Positions 49,464-58,036 of a stretch of DNA of 64,000 nt are shown here, in pieces. A program made the translations under genes and the position numbers. This DNA is from Hyphomicrobium sp. 12-62-95 (GTDB lineage: Bacteria; Pseudomonadota; Alphaproteobacteria; Rhizobiales; Hyphomicrobiaceae): assembly GCA_002279935.1 (NCBI GenBank), contig NCCZ01000006.1, positions 1 to 64,000 on the forward strand, read 5' to 3'. The first letter of the stretch is position 1. Each line of letters opens with the position of its first letter. The notes below the pieces were generated by a model. That model made no database searches and had not been told where the DNA came from. It saw only the letters and a program-made list of their open reading frames with translations.

Positions 49464-50057
49464 TCACTCGGGTCCAATCCTTAAATCGGCGATGCGTTGC
49501 CGCAACGGCGCCATACCTTCTTCGATCTCGGCAAGCGTGAAGCGCGGCGTGATATGCTGGGGGCAGTTCCAATCGAATGCTTCGATTGAAATGAGAATTC
49601 CCCGCTCTACCTGCGCCCCATACTCGGGCATCGAAAGACGCTGGAGTGTCTCCTGGTCGTTGGCGTCCACCATGCGGGCACGGCCGAGGATCTTGAGGCG
49701 TGCCTGGTTTGGATAGTCCATCAGGAACAGTGAGACGCGGTCTTCAGTCTGCAAGTTGCCGACGCTCACGTACTGCCGGTTGCCGCGGAAATCTGCAAAG
49801 CCGATCGTTTTGCCGTCTAGCGCGCGCACGAACCCGGCAGGGCCGCCGCGATGCTGGATATAGGGCCAGCCGGTCTCGCTGACGGTTGCCATGTAGAAGC
49901 TGTCGCGCGCGGCAATGAAGCCGGCTTCACTCGGACCAAGTACGTTATGATGATCCTCGCCAGATTCCATTCGGGCATACGCGCGGCGGCTGCCGTTTCG
50001 CTCCTGCGCGGCCTTCACCTTCGGCGTGAAGGCCAGTTCTGCAAACTTGTGTCCCAT
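49464..50057 (-). CDS. Pyridoxamine 5'-phosphate oxidase-like flavin protein
   Basis: A 197-residue protein of the FMN-binding split-barrel superfamily. The core reads ARDSFYMATVSETGWPYIQHRGGPAGFVRALDGKTIGFADFRGNRQYVSVGNL, where the RGG and GNRQ elements are typical of PNPOx-like proteins of unknown substrate. Residues DRVSLFLMDYPNQARLKILGRARMVD form the barrel end. It is the last gene of a minus-strand operon with a DUF1348 protein, an exported alpha/beta hydrolase and an AhpD-like protein, controlled probably by the divergent LysR regulator. Probable flavin- or F420-dependent redox role; substrate unknown. Confidence 0.85.
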   Translation of the reverse strand: MGHKFAELAFTPKVKAAQERNGSRRAYARMESGEDHHNVLGPSEAGFIAARDSFYMATVSETGWPYIQHRGGPAGFVRALDGKTIGFADFRGNRQYVSVGNLQTEDRVSLFLMDYPNQARLKILGRARMVDANDQETLQRLSMPEYGAQVERGILISIEAFDWNCPQHITPRFTLAEIEEGMAPLRQRIADLRIGPE

Positions 50058-50090
50058 GGCGGGTGCCTTTCGATTTTCGTGTCTCTCATC

Positions 50091-50552
50091 TCAGAGCCCC
50101 AGATCGCTGAGGCCGGGATGGTTGTCGGGACGGCGTCCGAGCGGCCAATGGAATTTTCGATCGCTATCTGGAATGGCCAGATCGTTGATGCTCGCGAAGC
50201 GCTTTTGCATCAGACCTTGCTCATCGAATTCCCAGTTCTCGTTTCCATAGGAACGAAACCACTGGCCGGTCGCGTCGTGCCATTCGTAGGCAAACCGCAC
50301 GGCTATTCGATTGTCTGTGAAAGCCCAGATCTCCTTGATCAACCTGTAGTCCAACTCCCGCGCCCACTTGGCGGTCAGGAATGAGATGATCTCGCTGCGC
50401 CCATTGGGAAACGCTGCGCGATTGCGCCATTGGCTATCGGGCGTGTAGGCGAGGGCCACGCGATCGGGATCACGCGCGTTCCAGCCGTCTTCAGCCATAC
50501 GGACCTTCTGGATCGCTGTTTCAAGAGTGAACGGTGGAAGGGGCAGTCTCAT
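50091..50552 (-). CDS. DUF1348 family protein (NTF2-like fold)
   Basis: A 153-residue protein of the DUF1348/YesE type. Landmarks are [84 protein letters not shown] and [19 protein letters not shown]. The fold is a small NTF2-like cone with a hydrophobic pocket; function is unproven. The frame is open to 50627 but the ATG at 50552 is preceded by AGGAGAG at good distance. Second-last gene of the operon. Confidence 0.88.
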   Translation of the reverse strand: MRLPLPPFTLETAIQKVRMAEDGWNARDPDRVALAYTPDSQWRNRAAFPNGRSEIISFLTAKWARELDYRLIKEIWAFTDNRIAVRFAYEWHDATGQWFRSYGNENWEFDEQGLMQKRFASINDLAIPDSDRKFHWPLGRRPDNHPGLSDLGL

Positions 50553-50642
50553 TTGATCTCTCCTGGTCACGATTGGATATGGATGCCGGGCCGGACCCAT
50601 CGGTAACGTGCCTGTCGGGTCCGGCAAGCTCTGCGCAAAGGA

Positions 50643-51656
50643 CTACTTCTCAGCTTTTGATGCCGGCAGCTTGCGGCCGAGGAAATCGCGGATCAGCGCC
50701 GCCATTTCGGGGCCGTTAGTCTCAAGCGCGAAGTGCCCGGCGTCCAAAAGGTGCAGTTCGACGTCCTTGAGGTCGCGCTTGTAGGGCGCGGCTCCATCGG
50801 CGACGAAGATCTGATCGTTCTTCCCCCACAGCACGAGCGTGGCTGGCTGGTGTTTGCGGAAGTAGGCCTGCCACTCCGGATAGAGCGGAATGTTGGTCCG
50901 GTAGTCGTAGAAGAGATCGAGCTGGATTTCCTGATTTCCGGCACGATCGAGCAAGGCCTGATCGTGAGTCCAAGTATCAGGACTGACGAGCGTGACATCG
51001 GGAACCCCATGCGTGTACTGCCACTTCGTTGCCTTCAAGGACGTTAACCACCGGATGGCCTCGCGGTCTTCATCCTTGCCGGATGCCCAGTACTTCTGAA
51101 TGGGCTCCCAGAATTTCTGAAGACCTTCATTGTAGGCGTTGCCGTTTTGCACGATCAGAGCGGTGACCCGTTCAGGATGCTTGGCTGCGATGCGGAAGCC
51201 GACCGGCGCGCCGTAATCCATGACGTAAAGCGCATAGTGCGAGATGCCGATTTTTTCGATGAGGCCGTCGACGAGCTTTGCGAATGAGTCAAACGTGTAT
51301 TTGAACTGAGATCGTTCAGGTGCGCCACTCTGGCCGAAGCCCGGATAGTCCGGAGCGATAACCCGGTACTTTTCGGCAAGGGCCGGGATGAGGTTGCGAT
51401 ACTGATGCGACGACGTTGGAAAGCCGTGCAGCAATATGATCGCCGGGGCATCGTCGCGGCCAGCCTCTCGATAGGCGATCTCTACTCCTCCGATCGTGAC
51501 GGTTTTGTAGCGGATCTGAACGGCGGCAGACGCTGTTGCCGATCCATACTCTTCGGCGGATGCCACGCCGGTGGTCCAGACGGAAAGTGGCAGAGCAACC
51601 GATGCGAGCAGAACGCTGGCGCGTAGGGCCTTTAGACTAAGCGTTGCGTGACTCAT
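50643..51656 (-). CDS. Exported alpha/beta hydrolase, haloalkane dehalogenase/epoxide hydrolase-like
   Basis: A 337-residue hydrolase with a signal peptide ([26 protein letters not shown]), so periplasmic. The oxyanion motif LLHGFP (75-80) is followed by the nucleophile elbow VMDYGAP with Asp147 where serine esterases have Ser. That Asp nucleophile marks the dehalogenase/epoxide hydrolase branch. Catalytic His lies in [10 protein letters not shown]. The ATG at 51656 follows GGAGGA at 5 bases; a longer frame to 51947 overlaps the neighbouring gene and is spurious. Substrate unknown. It is in an operon with an AhpD-like and a PNPOx-like protein, suggesting detoxification of reactive small molecules. 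Confidence 0.88.
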   Translation of the reverse strand: MSHATLSLKALRASVLLASVALPLSVWTTGVASAEEYGSATASAAVQIRYKTVTIGGVEIAYREAGRDDAPAIILLHGFPTSSHQYRNLIPALAEKYRVIAPDYPGFGQSGAPERSQFKYTFDSFAKLVDGLIEKIGISHYALYVMDYGAPVGFRIAAKHPERVTALIVQNGNAYNEGLQKFWEPIQKYWASGKDEDREAIRWLTSLKATKWQYTHGVPDVTLVSPDTWTHDQALLDRAGNQEIQLDLFYDYRTNIPLYPEWQAYFRKHQPATLVLWGKNDQIFVADGAAPYKRDLKDVELHLLDAGHFALETNGPEMAALIRDFLGRKLPASKAEK

Positions 51657-51697
51657 GACGTCCTCCATAAGAATGCGGATTGATCGGCGTTGATCGG

Positions 51698-52246
51698 CTA
51701 TGCGGCTTTGAGAGCGCTCACAGCGGGAAAATCGACGATGGTCCCTGCCACCTCGTTGACGTAGTTGGTCAGAGTGTTGAGGGCGACATGAGCGATGATC
51801 TCGATGATGTCTGCCTCGGTGAGGCCGGCTGCACGAACCGCTGAAAGATCGGCCTCGCTGACGTGACCGCGTGCGGAGATAACTTTCGCCGCAAAGACGA
51901 CGGCGGCATCGGCGTTGGCATCTGAAGAGCGGCCACGGCGGTTCCATTCGATCTCGCTGTCGCTCAACTTGGCGACGTTCTTGCCGATGTAGGTGTGAGC
52001 TGCGAGGCAGTAACCGCAGCCGTTGAATTCAGCGACAGCCAGCGCAATGCGCTCGCGGGTTGCTGCATCGAGCGAGCCCTTTGCTAAAGCGCCGTTGAGG
52101 CTGAGGTAGCCTTCGAGGGCGGCGGGGCTGTGCGCAATGGTGCGGAACAGATTGGGCACGACGCCAAGCTGCTTCTTGACGGCGGCGAGCTGCGGCTGCG
52201 AAGCGGCCGGGGCGGCTTCGACGGTGGGCGCATCAATTCTGGGCAT
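51698..52246 (-). CDS. Carboxymuconolactone decarboxylase/AhpD-like protein
   Basis: A 182-residue protein of the AhpD-like fold. The active-site block is residues near 70-85, [20 protein letters not shown], with the CxxC pair and following His typical of peroxidase-related alkylhydroperoxidase D proteins (Glu-x11-Cys-x-x-Cys-x3-His). Helices around it and [28 protein letters not shown] complete the fold. First gene of the minus-strand operon, divergent from the LysR gene. Probable role in peroxide or thiol redox; family members are often induced by their neighbouring LysR regulator. Confidence 0.9.
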   Translation of the reverse strand: MPRIDAPTVEAAPAASQPQLAAVKKQLGVVPNLFRTIAHSPAALEGYLSLNGALAKGSLDAATRERIALAVAEFNGCGYCLAAHTYIGKNVAKLSDSEIEWNRRGRSSDANADAAVVFAAKVISARGHVSEADLSAVRAAGLTEADIIEIIAHVALNTLTNYVNEVAGTIVDFPAVSALKAA

Positions 52247-52339
52247 GGAAAGTCCTCCAGGTTTGTGTGGGCCAGAGGCAGAAGGCCAGTGGCCCGGGGA
52301 ACATGCGCCATGGCGGCATCCGGAATAATATTCTATCTA

Positions 52340-52356
52340 TGGAACTAATTGTTCCA
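52340..52356. promoter_or_regulatory. Palindromic operator candidate between redox operon and LysR gene
   Basis: TGGAAC-TAATT-GTTCCA is a perfect 6-base inverted repeat with a 5-base AT-rich centre, 18 bases before the LysR ATG and about 95 bases upstream of the AhpD-like gene. Placement and shape fit a LysR-type autoregulatory site (T-N11-A type). The 127-base divergent spacer is AT-rich here. Confidence 0.55.
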
Positions 52357-52373
52357 TTTCGTGGAATTATAGA

Positions 52374-53300
52374 ATGGATCGCTTCCAAGAGTTGAAAGTC
52401 TTTGTCGCCGTCGCCGAGACCGGTGGGTTTGCAAAGGCGGCAGAGAGGCTGGGCAGTTCTCCACCCGCTGTCACGCGCATCATTGCTGGGCTTGAGCAAC
52501 GCCTCGGCACGGAGCTCTTTGCCAGAACGACACGGCGTGTGCACCTGACTGAAGCTGGAAAGCTATTTCTGGAACGTGCGCGAAGTCTTCTTTCAGACCT
52601 CGAGTCTGCTGAATCGGAAATCACCGGCGAAGCGCGCATGCCAACCGGACGATTGACCATCACGGCATCCGTGACATTGGGGCGCTCGATGCTGCCACCT
52701 GTCGTGATGGGCTTTCTCATTGCGCATTCGCGCATCACGGCGAAGGTGCTCTTGCTCGACCGGGTCGTCAATCTCGTAGAGGAAGGCATCGACGTAGCGG
52801 TCCGCATTGGTGAGCTACCCGACTCGTCTCTGATCTCCCGCCAAGTTGGCGACGTCAGACGAATTCTTGTCGCAAGCCCCGGTTATCTCACGCAGCGCGG
52901 CACACCGAAGGCAGCGGCTGATCTCAAGCTGCACTCGATTATTGCATTCACGGGTCTGATGCCGAACAACGAGTGGACTTATGTCAACGAGAGGGGCGTC
53001 AGTCGCGTGACACTCCAGCCGCGCTTCGAGATCAATGACGCGACGGCCGCAATTGCAGCCGCCGAAGCTGGGGGCGGCATAACAAATGCGCTGTCGTACA
53101 TGGTTGCAAAGCCGCTCCGCGAGGGACGCTTGGTGCCCGTGCTCATGAACGTGTGTCCCCCTCCTGTCCCGGTACAGCTTGTATATCCGGAAAGCAGGCT
53201 CGTCGCACCCAAGGTCCGCGCCTTTATCGACTACGCGGCGCCGAGACTTCGTGCGGCGCTGCAGGAGGTGGGAACGAAGACAACAAAGATAAGGCCGTAA
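52374..53300 (+). CDS. LysR-type transcriptional regulator
   Basis: A 308-residue regulator. The N-terminal winged helix has MDRFQELKVFVAVAETGGFAKAAERLGSSPPAVTRIIAGLEQRLG, a textbook LysR helix-turn-helix, followed by LFARTTRRVHLTEAGKLF. Residues about 90-295 form the two-lobed effector-binding domain (GRLTITASVTLGRSMLPPVV, GIDVAVRIGELPDSSLISRQVGDVRRILVASP), close to the DsdC/CrgA-like aromatic or quinone-responding group. It is divergent from the redox operon and likely controls it through the palindrome at 52340. The inducer is unknown. Confidence 0.93.
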   Translation: MDRFQELKVFVAVAETGGFAKAAERLGSSPPAVTRIIAGLEQRLGTELFARTTRRVHLTEAGKLFLERARSLLSDLESAESEITGEARMPTGRLTITASVTLGRSMLPPVVMGFLIAHSRITAKVLLLDRVVNLVEEGIDVAVRIGELPDSSLISRQVGDVRRILVASPGYLTQRGTPKAAADLKLHSIIAFTGLMPNNEWTYVNERGVSRVTLQPRFEINDATAAIAAAEAGGGITNALSYMVAKPLREGRLVPVLMNVCPPPVPVQLVYPESRLVAPKVRAFIDYAAPRLRAALQEVGTKTTKIRP

Positions 53301-53481
53301 GAAAGCTCGGCACAGCGCTGAGAGCGTTAAGCGCGATTAGTAGATGGCATTGCTGAAAGAGGCGCCGCACCGCAGTGATGATGCGACAGTCATTTCTGGT
53401 GACGTGAGACTTGCCGGCTGCCGGCGGCTTCATTTTTTGCGCGGCAAGTTACGCGTGCACATGATCCAGTAGCGATTCCGG
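53301..53481. other. Spacer without recognisable features
   Basis: Sequence between the LysR gene and the IS remnant. I see no gene, strong hairpin or promoter-like element. Confidence 0.4.
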
Positions 53482-53834
53482 CGGCTCTACCGTGAGGAAG
53501 CGCGGCCGACGCAAGCGGGCACTTAGCATGAGAGCGCCGCTCGGGCTTCCGAGCGTTGGAGCCTAGACTTCGTCTCGACGGTTCCGCATTCTGGTGATCG
53601 TGAACGCCTTAACGCGCGAATGTCTGGGGCTCGTCGCCGGCACCTCCCTATCGGGAGCCCGCGTCGCGCTCGAGTTGGACGCCGTGATCGCGCGGCGGAA
53701 AGCTAGGCCCAGAACCTGCGTCTCTGACAACGGCACCGAACTCACCAGCATGGCGATCCTCAAGTGGGCCAAGGCCACCGGCGTCGTCCGGTAGTACATC
53801 CAGCCCGCCGAGCCGCAGCAGAGCGTTCATCGAT
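53482..53834 (+). pseudogene. Decayed IS3-family transposase (OrfB) remnant
   Basis: Fragments of an IS3-type integrase can be read in changing frames: RLYREE near 53482, VRKRGRRKRAL in another frame, ERWSLDFVS near 53550 (first catalytic Asp), then RFRILVIVNALTRECLGLVAGTSLSGARVALELDAV and SDNGTELTSMAILKW (second catalytic Asp). A TAG stop falls where the family has W-H before YIxPxxPQQ, and a further shift follows. At least two frameshifts, internal deletions and a nonsense codon make it non-functional. Terminal inverted repeats were not found. No matching orfA. Confidence 0.85.
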
Positions 53835-54025
53835 CTGACCATCGCCGGCCGTGCGCGCACCCGGCGGAACCATGCTGGAACGAGCGCGTTTTCTGAGCAG
53901 ACGACGACGATGCGACAGGCATGGTTGTGCACGTCCTGTTGAAGCGCGCACACGTGGCGCGGGCCGATATGTGTCCGCTGTGCAGCCGTGCCTTGGAAAC
54001 CCAGGTTTATGAAGGAGTTCCCAGC
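53835..54025. other. Spacer between IS remnant and small membrane protein gene
   Basis: No gene supported. It contains the ribosome site GAAGGAG at 54011 for the next gene. The open frame of that gene extends upstream to 53921 but without convincing coding character. Confidence 0.4.
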
Positions 54026-54379
54026 ATGAACGATTTGCCCATCAACCGGCCTGTCGGATCGGATACGGGTGGCCGGCCCAGCATTCCGCCCGATGAGTTG
54101 CACCGGGAGCACGACTTTCGGCGCGATGCGGGGGCGATCCGCAGCCGTGTGGACAGCCGGCCCGTTGGATTGGGGACCGCAATCGGATTCTTCGCGGCGT
54201 TGCTGTTCCTGTTCGTGATGGCGGCGGCGGTGGCGCAATTCGCCGTGCGCGGCGATCGCAACGCCGGTAATGCACCGGCCGTGCCGCCTGTGACGCAGGA
54301 TCAGACACCGGCTCAGCCGTCTCCGCCGGCCGATGGTAACCCGGCTGGAAACACGTCGCGCGATGCGGTGACGCCATAG
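54026..54379 (+). CDS. Small single-pass membrane protein of unknown function
   Basis: A 117-residue protein. A polar N-terminal 55 residues (rich in Arg, Asp, Pro) precedes one membrane segment (GLGTAIGFFAALLFLFVMAAAVAQFAV), and a Pro/Ala/Gln-rich outer tail follows. The ATG has GAAGGAG 9 bases upstream. No known family recognised. It lies 105 bases before another small exported protein gene of similar Thr/Pro/Asp-rich composition, so the two may be co-expressed. Confidence 0.75.
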   Translation: MNDLPINRPVGSDTGGRPSIPPDELHREHDFRRDAGAIRSRVDSRPVGLGTAIGFFAALLFLFVMAAAVAQFAVRGDRNAGNAPAVPPVTQDQTPAQPSPPADGNPAGNTSRDAVTP

Positions 54380-54484
54380 CCCGGTGAAAACATGCGAATG
54401 AGCGATTGACCGGCCGGGACGGGGACCGGTCAATCGTGAACGCTAACGATAGAGGGGGGGGTCAATACGCAAGGAGGAATTGCG

Positions 54485-54829
54485 ATGAAGATCCTAACAA
54501 TGACTGCGGTTGCTGCCGGCTTCATGATGGCAGGTCCGGCGATGACGTCGGCGCAGACGACCGCACCGAGCGGACCCGCACCGGCAGCGGGCGAAACAAG
54601 CGACCGGACGCCGGGAACGAAGACGGAAACACCACTTTCGCAGCGGGATAAAACCACGACCGCGCCAGCAGGTTCGACTGCCACGCCGCCGAAGCCCGGA
54701 ACAACGTCGGATCGGACACCGGATGGGACGTCTGATCAGGGTGCGGGTGGTTCGTCTGCGGGTGACGATGACAGCGTGAAAGGCAAGACGACAACCGGCG
54801 ACGATATGAAGACGCCCGGCAAGTATTAG
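54485..54829 (+). CDS. Small exported low-complexity protein
   Basis: A 114-residue protein with a signal peptide (MKILTMTAVAAGFMMAGPAMTSAQ). The remaining 90 residues are hydrophilic and low in complexity (Thr, Gly, Asp, Ser, Pro), with a loosely repeated unit T-S-D-R-T-P-(G/D)-(G/T) at about residues 38-46 and 73-81. Probably intrinsically disordered in the periplasm or outside. AGGAGG is at ideal distance. No known family. A strong terminator follows at 54859. Confidence 0.75.
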   Translation: MKILTMTAVAAGFMMAGPAMTSAQTTAPSGPAPAAGETSDRTPGTKTETPLSQRDKTTTAPAGSTATPPKPGTTSDRTPDGTSDQGAGGSSAGDDDSVKGKTTTGDDMKTPGKY

Positions 54830-54858
54830 CCGCTGACGGCAATACATGGACCGATAGA

Positions 54859-54897
54859 AAAACGGGTTCGATCCGCGTGATGGATCGAACCCGTTTT
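54859..54897. terminator. Strong bidirectional terminator
   Basis: A perfect 16-base stem, AAAACGGGTTCGATCC with GGATCGAACCCGTTTT, and a 7-base loop GCGTGAT. A-rich and T-rich flanks make it work in both directions. It lies between the convergent small-protein gene and superoxide dismutase gene. Confidence 0.92.
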
Positions 54898-54920
54898 GTT
54901 AAGTGCATGCGCGAGGCGCA

Positions 54921-55652
54921 TCAGATCGTCAGCGTGCCGGCCTTGGCTGCGGCGTAGCGATCGGCGATGACTTTCCAGTTGGCGACGTTCCACCAGGCTT
55001 TGAGGTAGTCGGCGCGCTTGTTCTGGTATTTGAGATAGTAGGCGTGTTCCCACACGTCATTGCCGAACAGGACGCGCTTGCCTTCCATGAGCGGCGTGTC
55101 CTGGTTGGGGCGCGGTTCGAGGGCGAGCTTTCCGTCCTTGTCAACGGTGACGAAAACCCAGCCGGAGCCGAAGACCTTGCCGCCGGCGGCGTTGAACGTT
55201 TCCTGCAGCTTTTCCATGCCGCCGAAGTCGCGGTCGATGGCGGCTTTGAGATCGCCGTCAGGACCGGGGCCGCCGGGGGCGCCCATGATCTGCCAGAACA
55301 TGGTGTGGTTGGCATGACCGCCGCCGTTGTTGCGCACGGTGGTGCGGATCGCTTCGGGCACGTCGTTGAGTTTGGTCAGAAGTGTTTCGAGGGGGAGGCT
55401 CGCCAATTCTGTTTTGCCTGCCAGCGCGGTGTTGAGGTTCTTGACGTAGGCGGCGTGGTGCTTGCCGTGGTGTATCCCCATGGTGGCGGCGTCGATGTGG
55501 GGTTCGAGGGCGGCGGGGTCGTAGGGCAAGGGTGCGAGTTTGAAGGGACCGTCGGGGTCGTTGGCCAGAGCGGGGATCACAAAAGAACCCAGACCCGCGG
55601 CAACGGCGGTCGCGGCTCCTGCGGTGAAGAGGAAAGTCCGGCGCTCGATCAT
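54921..55652 (-). CDS. Tat-type exported Fe/Mn superoxide dismutase
   Basis: A 243-residue superoxide dismutase (2 superoxide to peroxide and oxygen). The N-terminus ERRTFLFTAGAATAVAAGLGS is a twin-arginine signal peptide, so a folded, metallated enzyme would go to the periplasm. The Fe/Mn family parts follow: PLPYDPAALEPHID, IHHGKHHAAYVKNLN, NHTMFWQIM, FGSGWVFV, NDVWEHAYYLKYQN. These give metal ligands in the two first His motifs and in D-x-W-x-H. Choice of the ATG at 55652 gives the signal at the start; longer frames lack it. Fe versus Mn cannot be told by eye. Single gene; 3' terminator at 54859. Confidence 0.92.
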   Translation of the reverse strand: MIERRTFLFTAGAATAVAAGLGSFVIPALANDPDGPFKLAPLPYDPAALEPHIDAATMGIHHGKHHAAYVKNLNTALAGKTELASLPLETLLTKLNDVPEAIRTTVRNNGGGHANHTMFWQIMGAPGGPGPDGDLKAAIDRDFGGMEKLQETFNAAGGKVFGSGWVFVTVDKDGKLALEPRPNQDTPLMEGKRVLFGNDVWEHAYYLKYQNKRADYLKAWWNVANWKVIADRYAAAKAGTLTI

Positions 55653-55831
55653 GGTCAATTTTCCTGTGCTAATGGCGGACGGGTAGTGTGGCCAATCAAT
55701 GCGGTCATTCGGGGACTTAATGCTAACGCGGGGCTGATTCAACCGGGCCGTCCGGCGGATTGTTCCGATTAGGACCCGCGCTCTTCGGCCCCATTGTCAC
55801 TGTCAGCCGGCCGCCTTTAGCCTTCAGGGTT

Positions 55832-56239
55832 ATGATCGATCGTTTTCATGCGCGCACATGGGGACTGCAGCAGTGGTTATGGCTGATGCTCTTGGCCTGC
55901 TTTGCGCTGCGGTCGCTTGTGGTGCCGGGATATATGCCGAGCATCGCCACCGGGTCGAACAAGCTGCTGAAACTGGCGATCTGCACCGCGCAGGGTGTGA
56001 AGACGATCTCGGTCAGCGACAGTGATCCGCCGCCCGATGGCCATGGCGCGCCGGGCACGAATGAGGATTGCGGATTTGCCGGGCTGACGCAGCTGGTCCA
56101 ACTGACCCATCCCGACGCGGTGTTCGGCGCCACATGCGCGCTTTTACTGCCAGCCGCATTTGTTTTCGTCGTGCCGCGCGAGCCGGTGCGGCGCACCGGG
56201 CCTACGCTGGGGTCGCGGGGACCGCCGGCTACGGCCTGA
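55832..56239 (+). CDS. DUF2946 family small protein
   Basis: A 135-residue protein. A hydrophobic helix (WLWLMLLACFALRSLVVPGYMP) opens it, with the LR(A/S)LVPxGYMP signature of DUF2946. LAICTAQG (where the family has L-x-(I/L)-C-T) comes next, then a polar stretch with one Cys (EDCGF) and a second hydrophobic helix (FGATCALLLPAAFVFVV). DUF2946 genes often neighbour metal, notably copper, handling genes, but the function is unknown; no copper gene is near here. The frame is open to 55760; the ATG at 55832 is preferred. Confidence 0.78.
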   Translation: MIDRFHARTWGLQQWLWLMLLACFALRSLVVPGYMPSIATGSNKLLKLAICTAQGVKTISVSDSDPPPDGHGAPGTNEDCGFAGLTQLVQLTHPDAVFGATCALLLPAAFVFVVPREPVRRTGPTLGSRGPPATA

Positions 56240-56396
56240 GTGAGAACGATACTTTCCAACGATCCTTGATGTACCGCGTTCGGGCCAATGCCCGGTCGGT
56301 TGCGTCGCGCAGTGCTCCGTCATGGAATGGCTGCCAGGGACATATCATTGGTGCGCCACTGCTTTGAGCCGGCGCTGTTTGACTGGGACGTTGAAC

Positions 56397-56948
56397 GTGA
56401 CTGCAATTCAGACGCGCTCTTTTCAGAGCCTTGACGACGATCTGGCGCGCGATAACGGCTTCCATGCCGTCATCACGCCGGGGCAAAGCCTCGACCGGCA
56501 AGCCCACCGGTGGCTTTGCACGGGGATCGTGGGGTTATCGGGTCTATTTCACGCGATCTATATCGTGCTCGGATTGTGGATCATCGCTGCCGTTCTGTTT
56601 CTCACCACGGTTGCGCTGCTCACGCTGGTGTTCGTTTTCCAGGGCGGACTGCGGCGGTGTGAACAGATCGACATCGAGAACGGTGAAGTTGTCGTAACGC
56701 GCTTTCGCCGGGACATGCTCGTGTCAAAGACGGCGCTGCCAGAGAGCTCGGTTGAGATCGAATGCGAGCGGGACCCCGAATACGGACTACTGCGCATCCG
56801 GCTTGTACAGCGGGGGCGGGCGGTGGAGATCGGGCGGGATCTGTCGCCCGCGGAGCGCGCCGACTTTCTCGAAGCGCTCAGGCAAGCGATGAGACTGCAG
56901 GGGATGCCTATGCGGGTGCGCACGCTGCTATCTCCATCCGGCGCATAG
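56397..56948 (+). CDS. DUF2244 family membrane protein
   Basis: A 183-residue protein with two adjacent membrane helices (IVGLSGLFHAIYIVLGLWII and AAVLFLTTVALLTLVFVF) and a C-terminal soluble region (EQIDIENGEVVVTRFR to DLSPAERADFLEALRQAM). This matches the DUF2244 family, common in alphaproteobacteria, of unknown role, sometimes seen near cytochrome oxidase genes. The start is uncertain: a GTG at 56397 precedes TAIQTRSFQSLDDD; an ATG at 56322 would add 25 unlikely residues. Confidence 0.8.
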   Translation: MTAIQTRSFQSLDDDLARDNGFHAVITPGQSLDRQAHRWLCTGIVGLSGLFHAIYIVLGLWIIAAVLFLTTVALLTLVFVFQGGLRRCEQIDIENGEVVVTRFRRDMLVSKTALPESSVEIECERDPEYGLLRIRLVQRGRAVEIGRDLSPAERADFLEALRQAMRLQGMPMRVRTLLSPSGA

Positions 56949-56984
56949 CCGGCAGGAGACAGCTGCGGATCGCGCCGCTCTGCG

Positions 56985-58010
56985 TCATGCGGGAGCGTCT
57001 TCGACGAGATCGGCGAATTTGACGAGGATGGCGTTCAACTCGGTCTGGGGCACTTCAAATTCCCAGCCGGCTGTACGTGCGGTGAGATCGTCGGCTTCTG
57101 CCTTGGAGGCGCCGGTGCCTGTCGCCGTCATGCGGATCCAAACTTTGCTATCGTCGCCGCGGAATTCGATCGTGGGCTTGAAGCCATTGTCGGTTTCGAA
57201 GGTCGCGCGGCCTCTGACCGGGAGACTGCCGGCCTGGCCTGCCTTGCGGACCTGACGGAATTCCACGAGGCTGATGGCTTCGGCGACATCGTCGACGGCG
57301 CTCACGTATTTCAGCTTCTTGCCGGCGGGAATGGCGGCGAGTTCGTGCTGGTTGCCGTCGGCGGAGCGCTTGATGTCGATGGGGGCTTCGCCCTCGCGCT
57401 CGATGCGGATCGACGTGATCGATTTCACATCGCGATCGATGAGGCGGGTTTTGACCCAGTCGCGGATCGAAAGGCTGACTTGGAGCGGGCGGTCGGCGAG
57501 CCAGGTTTGATCATCGCCGGGGCGGCGAACGTAGGTGCCGCCCTTGGAGGCTTCCATCATGTCGGTGGCCGGGCGACCGAGAACGACTTCACCCAGGACG
57601 CCGCCCTTTGCATCCAGCATGCGGAGGAGACGGGCGTTGCTGCCGGGCGCGGTGTGGTCGCCAAGACCCAGGAGGTCGTGGCGATCCTTGAGAGCGGTCT
57701 TGCGCTCGACGAGACGGGCTTCCGTCAAGGCGACGACCAGCTCGCGGGCCTTGGCTTCGTCGACAGGGTAGCCTTCGCCGGACGCATAGACCCACCTTCC
57801 GTCTTTATTTGCGATGCGGACGGTTTCCTTCTCGCGGGTGATTTCGATGGCAGCGAGCTCGCTGCCGCGGGCGGCGAGGCCCGGCAGCATGGCTTGGCTG
57901 GACGCCCTGTCATCGGATGTCCACGGCACGGCCGCAAGATACGTCACAACAGCCAACAGCAAAGAGCCAGCGGCGGCGGCGGCGAGTGTTGCGAACTGTT
58001 TCGGCTTCAT
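56985..58010 (-). CDS. DUF4340 domain protein of a Gld-like ABC system
   Basis: A 341-residue membrane-anchored periplasmic protein. An N-terminal anchor (FATLAAAAAGSLLLAVVTYLAAVPW) precedes repeated beta-rich modules typical of DUF4340 (for example ELAAIEITREKETVRIANKDGRWVYASGEGYPVDEAKARELVVAL). It follows the GldG-like gene by 26 bases and is the last gene of a four-gene operon (ATPase, permease, GldG-like, DUF4340). The family accompanies such transporters in many proteobacteria; the substrate is unknown. Confidence 0.88.
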   Translation of the reverse strand: MKPKQFATLAAAAAGSLLLAVVTYLAAVPWTSDDRASSQAMLPGLAARGSELAAIEITREKETVRIANKDGRWVYASGEGYPVDEAKARELVVALTEARLVERKTALKDRHDLLGLGDHTAPGSNARLLRMLDAKGGVLGEVVLGRPATDMMEASKGGTYVRRPGDDQTWLADRPLQVSLSIRDWVKTRLIDRDVKSITSIRIEREGEAPIDIKRSADGNQHELAAIPAGKKLKYVSAVDDVAEAISLVEFRQVRKAGQAGSLPVRGRATFETDNGFKPTIEFRGDDSKVWIRMTATGTGASKAEADDLTARTAGWEFEVPQTELNAILVKFADLVEDAPA

Positions 58011-58036
58011 GCGTCGATCCTCCCTGATCCGCTGTT

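Noticed and set aside
49340..49540. 66-codon frame starting at the HlyD-like stop
   Set aside because: It begins at a TTG, overlaps the convergent PNPOx-like gene and loses sensible composition after about 45 residues; a real small gene cannot be excluded but is not supported.
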